Position numbers and translations under genes: made by a program
Notes under the pieces: model-generated
Database searches by the model: none
What the model saw: the letters and a program-made list of their open reading frames with translations, nothing else
Told to the model about the DNA's origin: nothing
NCBI GenBank assembly: GCA_016839425.1
Contig: JAEOUI010000295.1
Span: 1 to 5,117 of the forward strand
Length of the DNA: 5,117 nucleotides
Direction of reading: 5' to 3'
From: Promethearchaeota archaeon
Lineage (GTDB): Archaea > Asgardarchaeota > Lokiarchaeia > Sigynarchaeales > SOKP01
Shown here: positions 1 through 5,117 of the stretch, one piece after another
How the letters are laid out: each line of letters starts with the position of its first letter
Numbering within the stretch: position 1 is the first letter of the stretch

Positions 1-844
1 CACTGAAATGACCCTTAAACTATATCCTTGGGCAGAAGAAAAAAATTTCTTTAGAGATAAAGTATATCCTACAAAAATTCAAATGTATTACATTCAATAC
101 GAAAACGAAGATGACATGATTAGGGGATTACAAGAATTAAGTCGCGCCGATATTGCCATTTTACTCACTCAACTTGCTCTTGAATGGGAATTGGTTTCTG
201 AAACTTTAAATTACGATGAATTAGTGAAAATGAGAAATGAAATGGCTAATTTACCTGAATATACCGTCGTTGTTTATATACACGCTTTAACATCTAAAAA
301 TCAGTTAAAATACGGAAGAAAAGTAATCCGTAAAATTGCTCGAAATACAAATGGGTTTGTATTGACTGCGGAACAAACGGGATTTTCACTTACTACACAT
401 CTCGACATTATTAGATCAAAAATAAGTCCTTCTATTATGAGATATAAAGGGGCATTTTTACCCATTCTATTTCCCTTGAGTTCAATAGCAGATATGCCTT
501 ATATTAAAAAAGAAATTGAAGATTTTCTCAAATCATCTTCCATTGGGGATCCTACAGCATTTAGCATACAACCCGCAGAGATGGGACATTTTGCGGGTCA
601 CGAGGTGGATGTTTTTTATAATCAAGGATCACCTGAAGAAGTGAAAAAAGTCTTGGAATTAAGAAAACAGATAAGTAAGATAAAGGAAGATTTCTGGCCA
701 TCAGAATATTATTGGCTTGCTTATCATTGGGATTATTATAAAGATGATTTAAAAGACAATTATCTTAAAGATACAATCAAAAATATTAAAAATCTCTTTG
801 ATCCAAATAGAATTATGAATCCCAATAAATGGTATAAAGATTAA
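1..844 (+). CDS. FAD-linked oxidase (GlcD/vanillyl-alcohol-oxidase superfamily), C-terminal part, 5' end missing
   Basis: Only the last ~280 codons are in the window. The frame (codons starting at base 2) stays open to the left edge and reads T-E directly before the first ATG at base 8. The resulting TEMTLKLYPW is the usual junction after the FAD-binding (PCMH-type) domain, so the ATG is internal and the gene begins outside. The C-terminus LFDPNRIMNPNKW matches the closing motif of the FAD-linked oxidase C-terminal domain (pattern LDPxxIxNPGKW), which lies against the flavin. Known members oxidise 2-hydroxy acids, alkyl-glycerone-phosphate precursors or phenolic alcohols, with FAD as the first acceptor. 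The substrate here cannot be told. I see no GDGNxH-like stretch of GlcD-type enzymes; the region instead has GHFAGHEVDVFY and an aromatic-rich stretch (YYWLAYHWDYYK). The protein looks soluble. The stop is TAA at 842-844, and the sampled coding sequence is about 30% GC. Confidence 0.82.
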   Translation, partial: TEMTLKLYPWAEEKNFFRDKVYPTKIQMYYIQYENEDDMIRGLQELSRADIAILLTQLALEWELVSETLNYDELVKMRNEMANLPEYTVVVYIHALTSKNQLKYGRKVIRKIARNTNGFVLTAEQTGFSLTTHLDIIRSKISPSIMRYKGAFLPILFPLSSIADMPYIKKEIEDFLKSSSIGDPTAFSIQPAEMGHFAGHEVDVFYNQGSPEEVKKVLELRKQISKIKEDFWPSEYYWLAYHWDYYKDDLKDNYLKDTIKNIKNLFDPNRIMNPNKWYKD

Positions 845-867
845 AAACACTAAAAGATAATATAACC

Positions 868-880
868 TTTCTAATTTTTA
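868..880 (+). terminator. Possible T-rich terminator after the FAD-linked oxidase gene
   Basis: A pyrimidine-rich tract (CTTTCTAATTTTT type) lies about 25 bases after the stop codon. Archaeal RNA polymerase often terminates at such oligo-T tracts without a strong hairpin, and no convincing hairpin precedes this one. The surroundings are generally AT-rich, so support is weak. Confidence 0.25.
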
Positions 881-1091
881 ATAAAATGCGTGTAAAACCC
901 TTATATGGCGACATTCATTACTAAATAGATTTATATGATTAAATTATATTCTTTTGATAATGAGAATAATACTCCTTTCAAGCGCAATTGAGTATATTAT
1001 ATTATAACGTTCTTTATTGGTTATCAAAAATAGATAGTAATTTTATTTCTTTAATGACACTCTAAAAATAAAGATTGATAAAGTTAAGATT
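881..1091. other. AT-rich intergenic stretch, nothing recognised
   Basis: This lies between the oxidase gene and the tRNA gene. The only plus-strand ATG reading frame worth noting is 18 codons long (from base 935) with no ribosome-binding site. On the minus strand, bases 1062-1073 read as a T-rich tract (CTTTATTTTTAG) about 20-30 bases beyond the tRNA 3' end, which could end the tRNA transcript. Confidence 0.4.
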
Positions 1092-1165
1092 AGCCTCTGG
1101 GGGGATTTGAACCCCCGACCTTTGCCTTACCAAGGCAACGCAATAACCAGCTATGCAACAGAGGC
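1092..1165 (-). tRNA. tRNA-Thr, anticodon GGU
   Basis: Read on the minus strand, the gene folds into a full cloverleaf without an intron. It has a perfect 7-bp acceptor stem (GCCTCTG/CAGAGGC) and U8. The D arm carries A14, G15, G18, G19 and A21 on a 3-bp stem with a T-T mismatch at 13-22. The anticodon stem is perfect (TTGCC/GGCAA) with loop TTGGTAA. A 5-base variable loop ends in C48, which can pair with G15, and a 5-bp GGGGG/CCCCC T stem carries loop TTCAAAT. The anticodon GGT (bases 1129-1131) reads Thr codons ACC and ACU. The discriminator base is U (base 1092 on the complement), as in archaeal tRNA-Thr. CCA is not encoded and must be added after transcription. The gene stands alone on this strand. 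Confidence 0.97.
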
Positions 1166-1248
1166 GTTTTTAATACCAATACTGCGTACTTTACTAAGTT
1201 GGTTAGGTTCCATGTAGCATAAACCTGTAAAAAAAAATCATTAAAAAG

Positions 1249-1255
1249 TTTTATA
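1249..1255 (-). promoter_or_regulatory. Candidate TATA box for the tRNA-Thr gene
   Basis: On the minus strand this reads TATAAAA, preceded by the purine-rich AAAAG, a plausible BRE. A start about 26 bases downstream would give a leader of roughly 60 bases before the tRNA, which is long. A weaker candidate, TTTATGC at 1217-1223 on the same strand, would give a leader of about 30 bases. The sequence alone cannot choose between them. Confidence 0.3.
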
Positions 1256-1317
1256 CTTTTCTTTTTAGAGAAAATAACATATTTGGATATTAGAACAATT
1301 TTCTTTCAACGATTTCA

Positions 1318-1735
1318 ACAATTGAATATTTTTCCATTGATGAGAGGAATTTTTTTTAAACTTTCGTCAGATTTATAGATATTTCCTTTTAAATCCTTTA
1401 TTTGATTAATTAATAATAAAAATTCTCTATTTAATAGCTCTTCATAAATAACCTAATTTCACATGATTGTTGTGAGCTTGTTCATCGCTTCTTTTTATTG
1501 GTGTAATATTATAGCCAATTCAAGTTAGCATTATTTTAATAATATCATTAATGGGTGGCTATGCAATTCTTAATCAATCGGTCTCGAATATTTTAATCTT
1601 CTCACGGGTAATAGTTTTAATTTTAATTGTGTCTTTAATTTTAAGCAGAACTCAAGCTAAATTTAAAGGAAATTCATAAATATAAGGAATTTTATCTATT
1701 AATTCGAGAATTTTAAGATCTTTATGATCTAGCCA
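1318..1735 (-). pseudogene. Possible decayed winged-helix regulator gene
   Basis: Read on the minus strand from about 1735, one frame gives WLDHKDLKILELIDK, then PLNLA, a TGA, VLLKIKD, then TITREKIKIFETD, a TGA and LRIA. This follows the order of an HTH/winged-helix domain: a first helix like that of Lrp/AsnC proteins, a second helix, a recognition-like helix, and a turn that would read ETDGL if the TGA were once GGA. In-frame stops sit at 1652, 1574, 1559 and 1520 (TGA, TGA, TAG, TGA) and no start codon is visible. After a frame change near 1445-1452, 45 codons without a stop follow (1318-1452), including VIYEELLNREFLLLINQIKD. The fragments look protein-like, but AT-rich spacer DNA easily yields K/I/N/L-rich readings. 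It may instead be plain intergenic sequence. It would have been divergent from the flavoprotein gene that follows. Confidence 0.25.
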
Positions 1736-1749
1736 AAAGAATATAATAA
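1734..1749 (+). promoter_or_regulatory. BRE/TATA promoter of the flavoprotein gene, probably leaderless
   Basis: The sequence CAAAAGA (BRE-like, 1734-1740) is followed by TATAATAA at 1742-1749. The TATA element is centred about 25 bases before the GTG at 1770, the usual archaeal distance to a transcription start. Transcription would therefore begin at or next to the start codon. This agrees with the lack of any Shine-Dalgarno sequence upstream of that GTG. Confidence 0.6.
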
Positions 1750-1769
1750 TGATTTTCTGAACAATACTT

Positions 1770-3167
1770 GTGAAAGTTGGAATTGTTGGAGCGGGATCTG
1801 CGGGGCTATTTGCCGCAAGCGAACTCGGAAAATCGGGCATCCCTGACCTCGAGATCAAGGTATTTGATCAAGGTCCAACTGTTGATAAAAGGTATTGTGC
1901 CATATCCGAAGGTCTCGCCTGTATGGGTTGCGATCCATGTAAGATAATGTCTGGTATAGGTGGTGCCGGGACATATTCTTCGGGTATTCTCAATCTAGAC
2001 GAGAATATAGGAGGAGAATTGGCGGGTTTATGCAAAAACGCGGGTTTAGAAGCCAAAAAAATTATTGAGCAAATTGACGATTTTTTCCTGAAGAATGGTG
2101 CTCCCAAGAAGCTGTTTGATCCCTTTCAAAACGAGGAAAAACTAAAAGATTTGCTTTTTAGGTCAGTATCAGTTGATATTCGGTTTTTACCCATAAAACA
2201 GAGATTATTAGGGACAGAAAATACACCGACCGTGATAAAATCAATCCAAAAATCCTTAGAATCTGAATTCGATGTCAAGTTTTTTCCAAACACAAAAATT
2301 TGTAGGTTCAACGCAAACAAGCAATTTTATTTCAAGGATAAATCACCAGAAAAATTCGACGCAATTCTTTTGGCGCCCGGAAGGTGGGGCATGGTGTGGT
2401 TATCCAAACAGTGCGAAGCTCTAGGAATTCGAACTTCGTACTTGCCACTCGATATTGGCGTTCGAGTGGAAGTGCCCTCCATCATTCTCGAAGAAATTTG
2501 CGAATCGATCCAGCGAGATCCTAAGTTTCATATAGTAACTCCCACATACAACGATTTCGTTCGAACTTTTTGCGTCAATCACAAAGGTTATGTGGTCAAA
2601 GAGATGTATGAGGAAAAAATAGTTGGCGTGAACGGTCATCAATTCACCTCGGACGGGGATTCAAAAAATTCAAATTTTGCGTTTTTAATACGACAAGCCC
2701 TGACCGCTCCTTTCGAGGACACCACGGAATATGGTAGGGCCATCTCTAAACAGGCATCCGTTTTAGGCGGATACAAGCCCATAATACAAACGCTCGGCGA
2801 CCTTCGCAAGGGGCGTCGTTCGAGAACATCTCTCATCGATAAAAATCCCGTTCAGCCTACTTTAAAAGACGTCACGCCAGGAGACATCGCTATGGCCTAT
2901 CCCTATCGATTCGTCAAGGACATTTTAGAAGGTCTGGAACGCCTTGACAATATCATACCGGGGGTCAACAACGACAGTACCTTGATCTACGCTCCAGAGT
3001 TCAAAAGAAGCGCCAAGCTGGTCGAAGTCTCGCCGTTTTTGGAATCAATGCGCTTTAAAAAGATCTTTTTTGCAGGGGACGGAGCAGGGCTTTCTAGAGG
3101 CATTGTTGGAGCTGCGGTAACTGGGATTATTGCAGCACATGGAATCGTAAGAAGGATTAAAAAATAA
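1770..3167 (+). CDS. FAD-dependent dehydrogenase, COG2509-like, with CxxCxxC motif
   Basis: This complete 465-residue protein is close to the usual length of short COG2509 members. The start is GTG: a TGA lies in frame at 1758-1760 and the Rossmann strand begins at once (VGIVGAGSAG, glycines 7, 9 and 12; acidic D33 ends the second strand, where FAD ribose binds). C43 and the cluster C51-x2-C54-x2-C57 precede the glycine-rich IGGAGTYSSGILNL segment (63-76). The C-terminal signature is typical of the family: YAPEFKRSAKLV, then FFAGDGAGLSRGIVGAA with the second FAD-contacting GDG at 436-438. There is no signal peptide or membrane span, so it should be cytoplasmic. Substrate and electron partner are unknown for most of this family. 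The cysteines could bind a metal or Fe-S centre or act in thiol redox chemistry; that is inference. Sampled GC is roughly 42-48% in much of the gene, against about 30% next door, so transfer or different codon selection is possible. Confidence 0.85.
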   Translation: MKVGIVGAGSAGLFAASELGKSGIPDLEIKVFDQGPTVDKRYCAISEGLACMGCDPCKIMSGIGGAGTYSSGILNLDENIGGELAGLCKNAGLEAKKIIEQIDDFFLKNGAPKKLFDPFQNEEKLKDLLFRSVSVDIRFLPIKQRLLGTENTPTVIKSIQKSLESEFDVKFFPNTKICRFNANKQFYFKDKSPEKFDAILLAPGRWGMVWLSKQCEALGIRTSYLPLDIGVRVEVPSIILEEICESIQRDPKFHIVTPTYNDFVRTFCVNHKGYVVKEMYEEKIVGVNGHQFTSDGDSKNSNFAFLIRQALTAPFEDTTEYGRAISKQASVLGGYKPIIQTLGDLRKGRRSRTSLIDKNPVQPTLKDVTPGDIAMAYPYRFVKDILEGLERLDNIIPGVNNDSTLIYAPEFKRSAKLVEVSPFLESMRFKKIFFAGDGAGLSRGIVGAAVTGIIAAHGIVRRIKK

Positions 3168-3177
3168 TTTTAATATT

Positions 3178-3206
3178 AAATATTTGTAATAAAAATATTT
3201 TCTTTG
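3178..3206 (+). terminator. Hairpin plus T-rich tract after the flavoprotein gene
   Basis: Two copies of the self-complementary AAATATTT (3178-3185 and 3193-3200) can form an 8-bp all-AT stem around a 7-base loop, followed by TCTTT. It lies 10 bases after the stop codon in the convergent gap. The stem is weak, and the T-rich tract continuing to about 3216 may matter more than the hairpin. Confidence 0.4.
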
Positions 3207-3245
3207 CATTTCTTCTGAAAAGCAAATATAAGATACAAAAGAATT

Positions 3246-3279
3246 GTAAAAAATAAATAAAAAAAAAAACAACAAAAAC
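3246..3279 (-). terminator. Oligo-T terminator of the regulator/membrane-protein operon
   Basis: On the minus strand, a few bases after the TAA stop of the winged-helix gene, the sequence becomes a T-rich tract with a run of 11 T (complement of 3259-3269) and further T blocks. This is the usual form of an archaeal intrinsic terminator. It also separates the operon from the convergent flavoprotein gene. Confidence 0.55.
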
Positions 3280-3283
3280 CCAA

Positions 3284-3940
3284 TTATAGATCGTATTTAT
3301 CTTCGTTTAAAAAATAAAGGTAAGAGTTGTCAATGTATTTCCTTGAAAGGATGTTGTATTTCGCAAGGATTTCTAATTTTTTATTGAGCGTCCTATGATG
3401 AACTCCAAGATGATTGGATAATTGGGTAATATTCCTTCCAATGTTGTCTTGTTTTAGAGATATAAGGAGTTTCTTGTTATTTGATTTTAAATAGTTGATT
3501 TTAACATCGTCAAAATTCATCTTTGAATCGTAATAAAGCGTGTGGTTATCAAATGATCCTTGTTTAATAAATCGAAATTTTTCTAAAACACTGAGATGCC
3601 AAACGATCACATGATGACTCAAGTTTAAATCCTTAATAAATTGAGCTCCATATTTCCCTGGATTGGAACATATATAATCGTATATTAATTTGCGATTAGC
3701 ATTAATTAGAACATCTTCCTTAGAAAGTGTAGATCGCTCTACAATCATCCTTTTCTTTATCAAGGAGCCTATAATTTGCTCAATTCCCTTTTTATTGATG
3801 TTAATTGATAAGTTCGTACATTTAGTGATTATTATTCGTACGAATTTATCAGTATCAAACACTAGATTTTCGCCCAAATACTCTCTTATTGTCTCAAAGA
3901 CGATTTTTTCTACTTCAAGGATTTGCATGGAAGTTCTCAT
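3284..3940 (-). CDS. Tandem winged-helix DNA-binding transcriptional regulator
   Basis: This 218-residue soluble protein appears to have three helical modules. Residues 8-72 form an N-terminal helix-rich domain with an HTH-like end (GIEQIIGSLIKKRMIVERS). Residues 81-138 form a clear winged helix: NRKLIYDYICSNPG, recognition region LSHHVIVWHLSVLEKFRFI, and a wing ending in TLYYD. Residues 155-213 form a second winged helix: LLISLKQ, ITQLSNHLGVHHRTLNKKLE, then the wing YLYFLN. The NPG-x-x-x-x-x-I and VxWHLxxLE pattern is typical of archaeal regulators with paired HTH domains (COG3398-like). I see no metal-binding or ligand-binding domain. The first ATG is chosen because it overlaps the previous gene's stop (ATGA) and has a well-placed ribosome-binding site; a second ATG is codon 5. 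Co-translation with the membrane protein suggests that the two act in one pathway. The target genes are unknown. Confidence 0.8.
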   Translation of the reverse strand: MRTSMQILEVEKIVFETIREYLGENLVFDTDKFVRIIITKCTNLSININKKGIEQIIGSLIKKRMIVERSTLSKEDVLINANRKLIYDYICSNPGKYGAQFIKDLNLSHHVIVWHLSVLEKFRFIKQGSFDNHTLYYDSKMNFDDVKINYLKSNNKKLLISLKQDNIGRNITQLSNHLGVHHRTLNKKLEILAKYNILSRKYIDNSYLYFLNEDKYDL

Positions 3941-5117
3941 ATTTCATCACCGGTCTTATTAAAATCTTTACTTAAACCCTCGTGTATCTTGGCAATACAT
4001 TCTTTTCTCAATTTAGACGGCATCGCCATTATTTCTCTCAAAAACTGACATTTATCCTCCTCACTTTCCCACGTAAGTGAATCTGCTAGTTCAAGGAGCT
4101 CTGGAGGTATTAAAGTAAAGATTGATGAGTCTTGCCCGTTTAAAGTGCTTAATAAAGTACCATCCCTCACAAATTGCATCACCAAATTGGGATTTAAAAC
4201 TTGGGTTAGCTCAATAGACTTAATATTGTCCATAATTGCTAAGGGCTCAATATCGGATTTAAAATCATTACCACAAGTCCAACATCCTTCAGTAGAGATT
4301 ATTCGTGCACATTTTAAGCAATACTTCGTGTTGCATTTCGGGCACGAAAAAATTACGCCTTCAATTAAGCCCTTGTGAACTTGACACACATCATGATCTT
4401 TAGTAAGTTCTAATTCGCTTTCTGTCTTTTGAAGTTCCAGTATCGATTCCACAGTTTCCTCATCAGATGAATATTTCTTTGGAGCCTCCGATTTGAATTT
4501 TGGGAATTTATTTAGATTTTTATTTTGAACGGTTTGTTTCTTGTTTCGATGTTTCTTCGCTACGATGTATCCTGGCATCAGTATTGCCACTGCGCTTATA
4601 AATCCAATGACAGTAATGACGATACCAACGGGAAGATCTGTTGAAGGAGGTTGCGTCTCGCTTTCGAGACTTACTGTTATCGATTGGGTTTGGATTAGAT
4701 TATTGTTCTTATCGAACACTCTGATCGTGATCGCATAATCTCCAGGAGAGCACGCACTCGCGTCCCAATATCCAATCCAGGCGTTCGAATCTAAAACCAT
4801 TTCCAATTCAAAATCCGTACTAGATCCCCTTATAGGTGCTTCTATCGGACCGCTCACGAGCACTTGTACCGAAACATCGTTTATTAAGTCTTCGCTTAAA
4901 GTAACCCTGATTTCAAGACTAGATGTCTTAATGATAGAATCACCGTCAGTCAAGCCGTTAATGGTAATATCAAGACTTTCGACTACCGTAATTTCCAACC
5001 ATGCGAAACTTGTATCGCCATCGGTGTCGCTCACGAACAAGGTAACGTTATATTTTCCTACGGCTGTGAATTGATGGGTAGTAGTATGGTTGTCCGTGCT
5101 GGTGATTCCATCGTTAA
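3937..5117 (-). CDS. Single-span surface protein: PKD and Ig-like domains outside, zinc-binding domain inside (5' end missing)
   Basis: The frame is open to the right edge, so the N-terminus is missing; the TTG at 5040 is only an internal Leu codon. Upstream of it, FTAVGKYNVTLFVSDTDGDT is the second half of a PKD domain. Domains in order: PKD remnant (to about 4981), an Ig-like beta domain (about 4660-4970, ending GDYAITIRVFDKNN), a short Pro/Ser/Thr linker, one membrane span (4558-4635, LPVGIVITVIGF onward), then KKHRNKK as an inside-facing basic stop. A charged linker leads to a zinc-binding module at 4273-4386, C-x2-H-x10-C-x2-C-x4-C-x2-C-x8-C-x2-C. Eight ligands are enough for two zinc ions in a RING/B-box-like or treble-clef arrangement. 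The last ~100 residues are mostly helical and unrecognised. The topology is outside-in (type I). The gene overlaps the winged-helix gene by ATGA, so a sensing or anchoring role linked to transcription is the main guess. Confidence 0.8.
   Translation of the reverse strand, partial: NDGITSTDNHTTTHQFTAVGKYNVTLFVSDTDGDTSFAWLEITVVESLDITINGLTDGDSIIKTSSLEIRVTLSEDLINDVSVQVLVSGPIEAPIRGSSTDFELEMVLDSNAWIGYWDASACSPGDYAITIRVFDKNNNLIQTQSITVSLESETQPPSTDLPVGIVITVIGFISAVAILMPGYIVAKKHRNKKQTVQNKNLNKFPKFKSEAPKKYSSDEETVESILELQKTESELELTKDHDVCQVHKGLIEGVIFSCPKCNTKYCLKCARIISTEGCWTCGNDFKSDIEPLAIMDNIKSIELTQVLNPNLVMQFVRDGTLLSTLNGQDSSIFTLIPPELLELADSLTWESEEDKCQFLREIMAMPSKLRKECIAKIHEGLSKDFNKTGDEI
3946..3951 (-). promoter_or_regulatory. 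Ribosome-binding site of the winged-helix gene, inside the upstream gene
   Basis: On the minus strand GGTGAT lies about 5 bases before the ATG. It is complementary to the AUCACC part of the archaeal 16S rRNA 3' end. It sits within the last codons of the membrane-protein gene, fixes the first ATG as the start, and fits translational coupling through the ATGA overlap. Confidence 0.65.

Noticed and set aside
935..991. 18-codon ATG reading frame in the oxidase-tRNA gap
   Set aside because: It has no ribosome-binding site and no recognisable features, and this length is expected by chance.
1336..1345. TTGATGA resembling a C box of a C/D guide RNA
   Set aside because: No CTGA D box or second box lies within a plausible distance on the same strand.
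1520..1654. Reassigned TGA codons as the explanation for the interrupted minus-strand frame
   Set aside because: A TAG and a frame change also interrupt it, and the winged-helix gene overlap in the same window uses TGA as a normal stop.
1652..1858. Minus-strand 68-codon reading frame starting inside the flavoprotein gene
   Set aside because: Its first half is the antisense of the Rossmann motif and has no protein character. Only the part below about 1735 is considered, as a possible pseudogene fragment.
1868..2836. Several minus-strand reading frames of 64-79 codons
   Set aside because: They lie wholly antisense to the well-supported flavoprotein gene and show no domain or ribosome-binding site.
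3690..4738. Plus-strand reading frames of 65-90 codons opposite the operon
   Set aside because: They are antisense to the winged-helix and membrane-protein genes, whose domains are clear on the minus strand.
5038..5040. TTG as start codon of the membrane protein
   Set aside because: The frame continues upstream to the window edge and the upstream residues complete the PKD pattern, so this is an internal Leu codon.
1..5117. CRISPR array, insertion sequence or tRNA-linked integration site
   Set aside because: I found no spaced direct repeats, transposase or integrase gene, and no second copy of the tRNA 3' end in the window.

Overview
The window reads as a piece of an AT-rich archaeal chromosome. 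The supports are a tRNA-Thr(GGU) gene with a U discriminator and no encoded CCA, a BRE/TATA-type promoter placed for leaderless initiation at a GTG codon, T-rich termination tracts, a tandem winged-helix regulator of archaeal type, and a surface protein with PKD/Ig-like domains. The pairing of PKD surface protein, CxxC-rich cytoplasmic domain and multi-domain winged-helix regulator is what I would expect in Asgard (Lokiarchaeia-like) genomes. That lineage call is an inference from style and memory; there is no diagnostic marker gene here.

Layout: (1) Bases 1-844, plus strand: the 3' part of an FAD-linked oxidase gene of the GlcD/vanillyl-alcohol-oxidase superfamily, cut by the left edge. (2) Bases 845-1769: an AT-rich gap holding a minus-strand tRNA-Thr (1092-1165) and, at about 1318-1735 on the minus strand, what may be the decayed remains of a winged-helix regulator gene. 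(3) Bases 1770-3167, plus strand: a complete FAD-dependent dehydrogenase of the poorly characterised COG2509 type, richer in GC than its neighbours, with its own promoter. (4) Bases 3168-3283: a convergent gap with T-rich terminators on both strands. (5) Bases 3284-5117, minus strand: a two-gene unit. A membrane protein (5' end cut by the right edge) has extracellular PKD and Ig-like domains, one membrane span and a cytoplasmic zinc-binding domain. It overlaps by ATGA the gene for a 218-residue regulator with two C-terminal winged helices.

The most interesting unit is the last pair. Its architecture (outside beta-domains, membrane span, inside zinc module, then a co-translated DNA-binding protein) suggests surface sensing coupled to transcription, but no experiment or homologue with known function supports this here. 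The two flavoenzymes are separated by a tRNA gene and a long gap, so nothing indicates that they act together. I see no CRISPR array, insertion sequence, attachment site or replication origin.
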